Below, one piece after another: positions 1 to 5,600 of a stretch of DNA of 21,872 bases. The stretch is from CAZWUW01 sp964636895 (GTDB taxonomy: Bacteria; Bacillota; Thermincolia; Thermincolales; CAZWUW01). Numbering within the stretch: position 1 is the stretch's first letter; every line of letters starts with the position of its first letter. The notes beneath the pieces are model-generated. The model saw only the letters and a program-made list of their open reading frames with translations, did not search any database and had not been told where the DNA came from. Position numbers and translations under genes: made by a program. The stretch lies in the NCBI GenBank assembly GCA_964636895.1, contig CAZWUW010000051.1:1-21872 (forward strand), in the 5' to 3' direction.

Positions 1-47
1 AGTGCGGCTAAGGCATGTGCAGTTATTACAAAAAAATAATATCTTCG

Positions 48-76
48 GCAGGATTTAGTTATTTTCAGTCGAATAA
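48..76 (+). promoter_or_regulatory. Sigma-H type promoter
   Basis: GCAGGATTT (48-56) fits the sigma-H -35 pattern RnAGGAwWW, and GTCGAATAA (68-76) fits the -10 pattern RnnGAATww. The spacer is 11 nt, within the known 11-12 nt range. It lies about 50 nt before the GTG start of the response regulator gene. Sequence match is seen; use by sigma-H is inferred. Confidence 0.68.
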
Positions 77-127
77 TCTAATGGTTAGCAACTATACCAA
101 ATATTGTTGATAAAGGGGGGGTGGGAA

Positions 128-1069
128 GTGCAGTCAGATGTCGGTAAAATATTAATAGTTGATGATGATAAGTTTATGTTCCGTGTGGTTGCTGATTTTT
201 TGGAAAAAGACGGTTTTGTTGTATACGGAGCAGAAGATTTTAATACGGCAATGGAACAAATATATGTGATTACTCCTGATATCATTTTGTTAGACGTTGT
301 GCTTCCCCAAATGAACGGTTATGAAATATGCCGTTTATTGCGTAATGACACACGTACCAGTCATCTTCCTATTATCATGCTCACTTCTAAAGGCCAGACC
401 GAAGACAAGGTAGCAGGGCTGGAGGCCGGCGCTGATGATTATGTGACCAAGCCTTTTGACCCGCCTGAACTTATTGCCCGGGTAAAAACCCATCTACGGC
501 GTGCCAAACAAGAAAAATCCTTTAACCCTTTAACCGGTTTACCAGGCAATATATTGATTGAAGAAGAGATAAAACACCGGGTGGAAGGGGAAAAGTGTAA
601 ATTTGCAGTGCTCTACCTGGATTTGGATAATTTTAAGGCTTATAATGATGTGTACGGTTTTTTAAAAGGCGATGAAGTTATTAAGTTTTTTGCCCACATT
701 ATAGAAAAAATTGTCAAGGAAGAAGGGAATCCGGAAGATTTTATTGGACATATTGGCGGTGATGATTTTATAGCCATTACTACGCCTGACCGGGTTGATG
801 ACATATGTCAGAAAGTAATCAACCAGTTTGACACTACTATTTCACTTTTTTATCCATCAGATGATCGCCGGCGAGGCTACATTACTACCAGAGACCGTAA
901 TAACAAAGATATACAGTACCCGTTTATGACCATATCCATTGCTGTTATCAGTAATATAAAACGAAAAATAGAAAACCACTGGCAGGTAGCGGAAATTGCG
1001 GCTGAAATGAAAAAATATGCTAAAACTAAACCCGGCAGTGTTTATGTTAAGGATAGACGAAAAGTTTGA
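128..1069 (+). CDS. Response regulator with a variant GGDEF output domain
   Basis: A two-domain signalling protein of 313 aa. Residues about 6-122 form a CheY-type receiver: acidic pocket at residues 12-14, phospho-acceptor Asp56 in the ILLD segment, Thr86 and Lys108 in YVTKPF. Residues about 133-310 are GGDEF-like, with the LTGLPG start motif and GGDDF at 210-214 in place of GGDEF/GGEEF. The inhibitory I-site RxxD is not conserved (NPED at that place), and there is an insertion of about 25 residues after the signature, rich in Arg and Asp. It may make cyclic di-GMP or be a degenerate sensor. The GTG at 128 is chosen because AAAGGGGGG at 111-120 sits 7 nt upstream; a longer reading from TTG 104 would place that sequence inside the gene. 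No histidine kinase is adjacent. A sigma-H promoter precedes it. Confidence 0.88.
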   Translation: MQSDVGKILIVDDDKFMFRVVADFLEKDGFVVYGAEDFNTAMEQIYVITPDIILLDVVLPQMNGYEICRLLRNDTRTSHLPIIMLTSKGQTEDKVAGLEAGADDYVTKPFDPPELIARVKTHLRRAKQEKSFNPLTGLPGNILIEEEIKHRVEGEKCKFAVLYLDLDNFKAYNDVYGFLKGDEVIKFFAHIIEKIVKEEGNPEDFIGHIGGDDFIAITTPDRVDDICQKVINQFDTTISLFYPSDDRRRGYITTRDRNNKDIQYPFMTISIAVISNIKRKIENHWQVAEIAAEMKKYAKTKPGSVYVKDRRKV

Positions 1070-1074
1070 CTATT

Positions 1075-1100
1075 AACCTCCGAATTAATCCGGAGGTTTT
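1075..1100 (+). terminator. Hairpin terminator between response regulator and DUF456 gene
   Basis: The arms AACCTCCG (1075-1082) and CGGAGGTT (1091-1098) are perfectly complementary around an 8-nt loop, followed by only a short T run. It starts 5 nt after the stop of the upstream gene. Termination is probably partial, as the next gene starts only 17 nt further on. Confidence 0.55.
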
Positions 1101-1116
1101 ATTATGGAGGGAACAT

Positions 1117-1593
1117 ATGGAAACATTTATTTTTTGGTTGGTGCTATTTGTTATGGTTTTGGGTTTGCTTGGGACATTTCTGCCTGTTTTGCCGGGAGCG
1201 CCATTGATATTTTTGGCCGCTCTGGGTTATGGGTTTTACAATGGCTTTGAGCAGATTACCTCATTAACTTTGATTATTCTTTTGGTGCTTATGTTTCTGT
1301 CTTTGTTGATAGATTATCTGGCCGGTGTAGTAGGGGCAAAAAAATACGGTGCCGGCAAAAGAGGCATCTGGGGAGCTTTTGCCGGAGGTATATTGGGGGT
1401 TGTTTTTTTAAACATTATCGGTCTATTAATTGGGCCGTTAGTTGGTGCCGTGATTGGTGAGCTAACAGCCGGCAAAAAACCACAAGAAGCTTTTCGTGTC
1501 GGCATAGGGACAATCATCGGGATGGCCGGTGGCGCTTTTTTAAAGTTTATAGTAGCCTTGTCAATGGTTATAGTTTTTTTGAGTAAAGTGTAG
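1117..1593 (+). CDS. DUF456 family small membrane protein
   Basis: A 158-aa, very hydrophobic protein with about four to five membrane segments. Several Gly-rich helices are visible: FLPVLPGAPLIFLAALGYG near the N-terminus, then GIWGAFAGGILGVVFLNIIG and GPLVGAVIGEL in the middle, and a C-terminal helix ending in FLSKV. This arrangement and the early FLPVLPGAP motif are typical of DUF456 integral membrane proteins, whose function is unknown. The ATG at 1117 has GGAGGGA 3 nt upstream at 1107-1113; a longer in-frame reading from 1066 would start before the stop of the upstream gene and lacks a ribosome site. It lies in the same direction as the response regulator, from which a hairpin separates it. 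Confidence 0.85.
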   Translation: METFIFWLVLFVMVLGLLGTFLPVLPGAPLIFLAALGYGFYNGFEQITSLTLIILLVLMFLSLLIDYLAGVVGAKKYGAGKRGIWGAFAGGILGVVFLNIIGLLIGPLVGAVIGELTAGKKPQEAFRVGIGTIIGMAGGAFLKFIVALSMVIVFLSKV

Positions 1594-1685
1594 GAAATAA
1601 TTTTACCAACCGCTGAACAGCCAATATTCTCCGTTTGCAGTTAATTTAAGGCTATTCACCTTTCGAGGCAGGGAAACATAATTTT

Positions 1686-1719
1686 GTATAGAATCATATA
1701 CAAAGAAAAGATTCTATAC
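1686..1719. promoter_or_regulatory. Perfect 10-bp inverted repeat before the MvhD-like gene
   Basis: GTATAGAATC (1686-1695) and GATTCTATAC (1710-1719) are exact reverse complements with a 14-nt spacer. The right arm abuts the GGGGG ribosome site of the next gene (1720-1724). It could be a repressor operator or an mRNA hairpin covering the translation start. Confidence 0.6.
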
Positions 1720-1732
1720 GGGGGTGAACGAG

Positions 1733-2188
1733 ATGGGGAGTAACAATATTGCCTTGCTGTTATGTGGTACCTGCCGTGGCATGACCCGCGAATTAACCAG
1801 CAAAGTATTATCAAAATATAAAGAAGCTTTACAGGTTGTACCTATTTCCTGTCCGGCGGAAATGGATCCTTTTGTAGTAATCAAGATGTTAAAAACTAAC
1901 TGGGCCGGCATTATTGTGGCTTGTCCCCGGGATGCCTGTTGTTGCCCTAATAACCGTAAGGTGATTAAACGTCGCGAGCTTGTTCGAGATATCTTACCGA
2001 TATTTGACCTAGAAAAGGAACGATATCGGATTGTTGATGTTTCACCATTTGATTTCATTACATTAGATAGGGTAATTATTGAAATGTTTGACCAGATAAA
2101 ACTGCTGGATACCGCCAAGAATTGGGATCGCCAGATATCGTCCGGTTTTAATGGAGAGATTGGTTATCCACTGCAGATTATAAACTAA
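1733..2188 (+). CDS. Stand-alone MvhD/FlpD-like iron-sulfur redox protein
   Basis: A 151-aa protein of the hydrogenase iron-sulfur subunit family (MvhD/FlpD). Members pass electrons between hydrogenase or formate dehydrogenase and heterodisulfide reductase-type complexes, and bind a [2Fe-2S] cluster through cysteines. Here the expected pattern is seen: LLLCGTCRGM near the N-terminus, ISCPAEMD around residue 38, and ACPRDACCCPNNRK around residue 63, followed by the conserved RRELV helix. The ATG at 1733 is preferred to GTG 1724 because GGGGG at 1720-1724 is well placed for it. What is odd is the setting: no hdrA, mvhA/G or dehydrogenase gene is nearby. It therefore either serves a complex encoded elsewhere or is an independent electron carrier. 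A perfect inverted repeat lies just upstream. Confidence 0.8.
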   Translation: MGSNNIALLLCGTCRGMTRELTSKVLSKYKEALQVVPISCPAEMDPFVVIKMLKTNWAGIIVACPRDACCCPNNRKVIKRRELVRDILPIFDLEKERYRIVDVSPFDFITLDRVIIEMFDQIKLLDTAKNWDRQISSGFNGEIGYPLQIIN

Positions 2189-2224
2189 TTAAAAACTAAT
2201 CTAAATACAGCAATAAAATTATTA

Positions 2225-2268
2225 CGGGACCTTCGGTGTATATTAGTACGCCTTAGGTCCCGGTGTTT
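2225..2268. terminator. Long hairpin between convergent genes
   Basis: The arms CGGGACCT (2225-2232) and AGGTCCCG (2255-2262) pair perfectly, and an inner stem CGGTGTA/GTACGCC (one G-U pair) extends it. It lies between the MvhD-like gene (plus) and lexA (minus). The T run after it is weak on the plus strand (TGTTTTA); on the minus strand TAATAATTTTA follows. Probably a shared terminator. Confidence 0.6.
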
Positions 2269-2296
2269 TATACCAGTATTTATTATTTAGCATGTT

Positions 2297-2911
2297 TTAA
2301 TGGAGTTTTCTAAAAACCCCGGTAACTTTACCAAGGATAGATACGTTTCTAGTCATGATAGGCTCGAAGGCAGGATTCTCCGGTTGTAACCTGATATAAT
2401 CATTTTCTTTGTAGAAAGTTTTAACCGTAGCTTCATCTTCAATCAGAGCAACCACAATATCACCGTTATGTGCTGTGCTTTGTTGTCTTACCAGAACATA
2501 ATCACCGTCAAGGATACCGGCATTAATCATACTGTCACCCCTAACAGAAAGCATAAAAACATTATCGTTCCGCACAAAATCAAGTGGGAGCGGGAATGTG
2601 TCTTCAATGTTTTCCACGGCTAAAATAGGTTGTCCGGCGGTAACCCGCCCGACAATGGGGACAGTGACCATTTCCTTTTTTATTAAAGGGTTATCATCGC
2701 CAAGCACTTCAATAGCCCTGGGTTTTGTGGGGTCCCTGCGTAGGTAGCCTTTTTCTTCTAATTGGGCCAGGTGTCCATGAACTGTAGAACTTGAACTAAG
2801 ACCCACTGCCTCGCCAATTTCCCGTACTGAGGGGGGATACCCCTTTTTTCTGATTTCCTTTTTAATAAAATCTAAAATAGCGATTTGCCGGTTGCTTAAA
2901 TCATTATACAT
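2297..2911 (-). CDS. lexA: LexA, SOS repressor
   Basis: The repressor of the DNA damage response, which cuts itself when stimulated by RecA-ssDNA filaments. The 204-aa product has the normal family length. Residues 1-65 are the winged helix DNA-binding domain (PPSVREIGEAVGLSSSSTVHGHLAQ). The self-cleavage bond is Ala92-Gly93 in VTAGQP. The catalytic dyad is Ser127 (RGDSM) and Lys164 (ATVKTF). The start at 2911 is set by GGAGGT 8 nt upstream; in-frame extension further upstream runs through the promoter. The gene is divergent from a YneA-like gene, exactly as lexA and yneA are arranged in Bacillus. A LexA box overlaps its own -35, so it is very likely autoregulated. Confidence 0.97.
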   Translation of the reverse strand: MYNDLSNRQIAILDFIKKEIRKKGYPPSVREIGEAVGLSSSSTVHGHLAQLEEKGYLRRDPTKPRAIEVLGDDNPLIKKEMVTVPIVGRVTAGQPILAVENIEDTFPLPLDFVRNDNVFMLSVRGDSMINAGILDGDYVLVRQQSTAHNGDIVVALIEDEATVKTFYKENDYIRLQPENPAFEPIMTRNVSILGKVTGVFRKLH

Positions 2912-2932
2912 CGCATAACACCTCCAAACAAT

Positions 2933-2960
2933 ATTATAGCACAAGATAAACATCTTGCAA
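2933..2960 (-). promoter_or_regulatory. lexA promoter
   Basis: On the minus strand TTGCAA (2955-2960) and TATAAT (2933-2938) are separated by 16 nt. The -10 is of the extended type (TGCTATAAT). The LexA box 2958-2971 overlaps the -35 element. Confidence 0.7.
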
Positions 2961-2971
2961 ACACCAGTTCG
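2958..2971. promoter_or_regulatory. LexA box 1 (lexA autoregulation)
   Basis: CAAACACCAGTTCG matches the gram-positive LexA box CGAAC-N4-GTTCG with one base changed in the left half. It overlaps the lexA -35. Confidence 0.85.
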
Positions 2972-3000
2972 ATATTTTTAGTAAAATTTTCATATTTCCA

Positions 3001-3029
3001 TTGACACAAACAAACGTTCGTGATATCAT
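3001..3029 (+). promoter_or_regulatory. SOS promoter of yneA with LexA box 2 in the spacer
   Basis: TTGACA (3001-3006) and TATCAT (3024-3029) are separated by 17 nt. The LexA box CAAACAAACGTTCG fills 3007-3020 of the spacer, so LexA would directly block RNA polymerase. Confidence 0.88.
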
Positions 3030-3039
3030 TGTCGCATAA

Positions 3040-3053
3040 CGAACTAACGTTTG
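3040..3053. promoter_or_regulatory. LexA box 3 (downstream of the yneA promoter)
   Basis: CGAACTAACGTTTG is a second box for yneA, in reverse orientation to box 2, lying just past the expected transcription start. Centre-to-centre distance from box 2 is 33 bp, about three helical turns, which would allow cooperative binding. Confidence 0.85.
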
Positions 3054-3064
3054 GGGGAATTGGG

Positions 3065-3367
3065 ATGAAAAATAGTAAAGTAAAAAGGAAATTTTATCTA
3101 AACAGGTTTATACGTGGTATTGGTTTGGTAGTCTGTCTTACTTTAATAATAACTTTATTTATAAAAAGTTCTGCGACAGGAAATTTGCAGACTGAGTTTA
3201 AGCAGGTTGTTGTCAAAAGAGGAGATACCCTTTGGGATATCGCCAGGGTTAATAAAGGCAATGAATCTAACATGGAAGAAGTTATGTATACAATTCGTCA
3301 AATTAATAATTTAAAGAAATCTGACTTGCATCCGGGACAGACATTAAAAGTACCATTAAATTTTTAG
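3065..3367 (+). CDS. yneA: YneA-like SOS cell division inhibitor (LysM protein)
   Basis: A 100-aa membrane-anchored protein with the same architecture as YneA, which delays septation during the SOS response in Bacillus. A short basic N-terminus is followed by one membrane segment (about residues 16-34, IGLVVCLTLIITLFIK). An extracellular LysM domain at about 49-98 contains KRGDTLWDIA and the C-terminal LHPGQTLKVP. The ATG at 3065 has GGGGG about 8 nt upstream; the earlier in-frame GTG at 3020 lies inside LexA box 2 and would not be in the transcript in usable form. Identity rests on architecture, length, position divergent from lexA, and two LexA boxes, as family sequence conservation is low. 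Confidence 0.88.
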   Translation: MKNSKVKRKFYLNRFIRGIGLVVCLTLIITLFIKSSATGNLQTEFKQVVVKRGDTLWDIARVNKGNESNMEEVMYTIRQINNLKKSDLHPGQTLKVPLNF

Positions 3368-3375
3368 AAAAAATA

Positions 3376-3457
3376 TTCCTCAGCCACGAAGGAAAATAGT
3401 AAGTTTTGTCAAATATAAAAAAATGAGAAAATTAAGAAAAATCAAGGGGCTGAGGAA
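3376..3457 (+). promoter_or_regulatory. Inverted repeat covering the ribosome site of the Fis-type regulator
   Basis: TTCCTCAGCC (3376-3385) and GGCTGAGGAA (3448-3457) are exact reverse complements separated by 62 nt of A-rich sequence. The right arm contains the GAGGAA ribosome site and ends at the ATG. Pairing in mRNA would hide the start; it may alternatively be a pair of operator half-sites. Confidence 0.5.
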
Positions 3458-4084
3458 ATGCGAAAAATTCGTATTATTATAGTGGGTGCTGAGCGTGAAG
3501 GGCATTCTCTTTATCACTGTTTTATATTAAAGCCTGCCGTTGAAATTGCCGCAATTGTTGATTTAACCGGACATGGTCTGGTAGATGAAGATATTGCCAA
3601 TGAAGAGATTCTTATTACCGGATCCATTCAGCAGGCCGTTGCCTTATCGAATATTGATGTAATTGTGGAAACTACCAAGTTGCCCGAAGTGAGAGAAGAA
3701 ATATACAAACACAAACATCCTGCTACACAAGTTATTGAGTCCGGTGGGTTAGATTTACTTATTACCCTTGGCAATAAAAGAGACAAGACTGAAGCAGATA
3801 CTCACTCAATACGGCAAATACCGGACATCATAAAGCTCATGGAAGAGTTACAAAGGTCAACAACCGTTATAGAAGGAATATATGATAAGCTCGGACAGAT
3901 AAATGGTTTGTCAGATATATATGTTTCAGATGTTATGCCTATTGATAAAATGGAAAATTTACTTTTGCGTCAAGCCTTAGCAAAGTATGGTTTTACCGTA
4001 GAAGGGAAAAAACGAGCGGCAAGAGCATTAAATATCTCATTGGCGACTCTATATAACAAACTAAAAAAATATCAAATCAGTTAA
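3458..4084 (+). CDS. Rossmann-domain plus Fis-type HTH regulator
   Basis: A 208-aa putative transcription regulator. Residues 1-105 look like a nucleotide-binding Rossmann fold: beta strand IRIIIVGA followed by a GAEREG turn, a VDLTG acidic strand end, then further alternating strands (IDVIVETT, TQVIESG). Residues about 165-206 are a Fis-family helix-turn-helix (LLRQALAKYGFTVEGKKRAA, then RALNISLATLYNKLKKY), the type found at the end of sigma-54 activators. The AAA+ ATPase domain between them is absent, so it cannot be a normal sigma-54 activator. It sits directly upstream of the fumarase-malic enzyme operon, from which a strong terminator separates it. That placement suggests it may sense NAD(P)H or a metabolite and control that operon; this is inference. 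Confidence 0.72.
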   Translation: MRKIRIIIVGAEREGHSLYHCFILKPAVEIAAIVDLTGHGLVDEDIANEEILITGSIQQAVALSNIDVIVETTKLPEVREEIYKHKHPATQVIESGGLDLLITLGNKRDKTEADTHSIRQIPDIIKLMEELQRSTTVIEGIYDKLGQINGLSDIYVSDVMPIDKMENLLLRQALAKYGFTVEGKKRAARALNISLATLYNKLKKYQIS

Positions 4085-4111
4085 AAGGGGAGAAATCCCC
4101 TTTTAATTTTT
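4081..4111 (+). terminator. Intrinsic terminator of the Fis-type regulator
   Basis: A perfect 11-bp stem TTAAAAGGGGA / TCCCCTTTTAA with a GAAA loop is followed by TTTTT. The stem begins within the stop codon of the regulator gene. Confidence 0.9.
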
Positions 4112-4166
4112 GCGGAATAAAAAGGATTTTTTGTGGTATTTGAGAAATATTAAAATATGGTATTAT

Positions 4167-4186
4167 AAAGGAGGCGACCCGTTATT
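4167..4186 (+). promoter_or_regulatory. Ribosome site and ATT start of fumarase alpha
   Basis: AAAGGAGG (4167-4174) is followed 9 nt later by ATT (4184-4186). In this frame the preceding TAA at 4166-4168 excludes an earlier start, and no ATG, GTG or TTG occurs until GTG 4220, which is 45 nt beyond the ribosome site. Confidence 0.7.
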
Positions 4187-5026
4187 CGTACTGTTCATTC
4201 TGACGAGATTGTTTATGCTGTGGCCCGTCTGTGCTGGGAAGCCAATTATTATTTAGGTGAAGACGTTAAGCAGGCAATAAATACAGCTTATCTTAGTGAA
4301 GAATCTCCGGTTGGCAAAGAGATACTGGGACAATTACTAGAAAATGCGTCTATAGCTTCAGCGTCGGAAGTCCCAATATGTCAGGATACAGGATTTGCCG
4401 TTGTTTTTCTGGAAATTGGCCAGGATGTACATATTACCGGTGAGTATTTATATAGTGCTGTTCATGAAGGGGTACGTGTTGGTTACATGGAAGGCTACTT
4501 GCGCAAGTCAATAGTGGGAGACCCCCTGGAACGTATAAATACCGGCGATAATACCCCGGCGGTTATTCACACCACGATCATACCCGGTGATAAGATAAAG
4601 ATTACAGTTGCTCCTAAAGGTGGGGGCAGCGAAAACATGAGTACCCTTAAAATGTTAAAACCGGCCGACGGAGTAACCGGAGTCAAAAAATTTGTATTGG
4701 ATACCGTATTAGCCGCTGGTTCCAATGCTTGTCCGCCGTTAGTTGTCGGGGTAGGTATCGGCGGCACAATGGAAATGGCGGCCTTATTGGCAAAAAAAGC
4801 CCTTATAAGGCCGATTTGCCAAAGAAACAGTCATACTCAATTGGCAGCTTTGGAAGAGGAGCTGTTGTTGCTTGTGAATAATTCTGGAATTGGCCCCCAA
4901 GGTTTGGGTGGACGTACTACCGCTTTGGCGGTTCAAATTGAAACTTATGCCGCTCATATCGCCAGTCTGCCGGTGGCGGTTAACCTGAACTGCCACGTAG
5001 CCAGACATAAAAGTACCGAATTATAA
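4184..5026 (+). CDS. fumA: Fumarate hydratase class I, alpha subunit
   Basis: The catalytic iron-sulfur subunit of a two-subunit, oxygen-sensitive fumarase that interconverts fumarate and malate. The 280-aa reading shows the conserved EANYYLGEDV near residue 20, PICQDTG around residue 65 (a cluster ligand Cys), GGGSENMS and ACPP in the middle, and the RxxSHTQ-like RNSHTQ segment. Family members begin with a stretch like MREIxxDEIxxAVAxLC. Codons 4184-4219 encode exactly this (IRTVHSDEIVYA), so translation from GTG 4220 would lose about 12 conserved residues. A start at ATT 4184, 9 nt after AAAGGAGG, restores them. The symbol is given for the subunit type; it could equally be labelled a TtdA-like hydratase, and tartrate as substrate cannot be excluded. 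It is first in an operon with the beta subunit and malic enzyme. Confidence 0.93.
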   Translation: MRTVHSDEIVYAVARLCWEANYYLGEDVKQAINTAYLSEESPVGKEILGQLLENASIASASEVPICQDTGFAVVFLEIGQDVHITGEYLYSAVHEGVRVGYMEGYLRKSIVGDPLERINTGDNTPAVIHTTIIPGDKIKITVAPKGGGSENMSTLKMLKPADGVTGVKKFVLDTVLAAGSNACPPLVVGVGIGGTMEMAALLAKKALIRPICQRNSHTQLAALEEELLLLVNNSGIGPQGLGGRTTALAVQIETYAAHIASLPVAVNLNCHVARHKSTEL

Positions 5027-5039
5027 ACAGGAGGTATCA

Positions 5040-5600
5040 ATGTCTGATTACAAATTGTTAACTCCGCTTGATGATATGTTCATTTCTAAGCTCTTTAGTG
5101 GCGACAGAGTACTTTTATCCGGGAAGATATATACTGCCCGAGACGCCGCTCATAAAAGGATGATAGAAACAATTAACGCTGGTAATGAATTGCCTTTTGA
5201 TATGGCGGGCCAGGTCATTTATTATGTAGGTCCGGCACCGGCCAAGCCGGGCCAGATCATCGGACCTGCAGGACCAACTACCAGCGGGCGTATGGACTGC
5301 TATACATTACCACTCCTGGCTCATGGTCTTAAAGGGATGATAGGGAAGGGGGTTCGTTCGCCGGAAGTAATCGCCGCCCTGAAGCAGTTTGGCGCAGTTT
5401 ATTTTGCCGCTGTTGGTGGTGCTGCCGCACTGATTTCCAGAAGAATTAATAAGTGTGAATTGGTTGCTTACCCGGAACTGGGACCGGAGGCTATATATGA
5501 GTTAGAGGTTGAGGATTTTCCGGTAGTAGTAGTTAATGATACCCATGGTAATGACCTTTATGTGGAAGGTAGAAATAAGTATGTTAAGGAGGCCCAGTGA
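5040..5600 (+). CDS. fumB: Fumarate hydratase class I, beta subunit
   Basis: The partner subunit completing the class I fumarase. The 186-aa protein starts with the family-typical KLLTPLDD and LSGDRVLLSGKIYTARDAAH. It then shows the substrate-binding GPAGPTTSGRMD around residue 75, GKGV around residue 98, and the late AVGGAAALISRRI and PELGPEAIYELEVEDFPV. The ATG has AGGAGGT 4 nt upstream, 13 nt after the alpha stop. It continues into malic enzyme by a one-base overlap. Separate alpha and beta genes, as here, are usual in anaerobic Clostridia and archaea. The symbol denotes the beta subunit, not the fused E. coli isozyme B. Confidence 0.93.
   Translation: MSDYKLLTPLDDMFISKLFSGDRVLLSGKIYTARDAAHKRMIETINAGNELPFDMAGQVIYYVGPAPAKPGQIIGPAGPTTSGRMDCYTLPLLAHGLKGMIGKGVRSPEVIAALKQFGAVYFAAVGGAAALISRRINKCELVAYPELGPEAIYELEVEDFPVVVVNDTHGNDLYVEGRNKYVKEAQ

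Noticed and set aside
3020..3064. An upstream GTG start for the YneA-like protein giving 115 aa.
   Set aside because: The GTG falls in LexA box 2 and ahead of the predicted transcription start.
4121..4149. A sigma-H-like promoter before the fumarase operon (AAAGGATTT, 11 nt, TGAGAAATA).
   Set aside because: The -35 fits but the -10 lacks the GAAT core. A TATTAT with a poor -35 (15-nt spacer) is equally possible, so no promoter was called.
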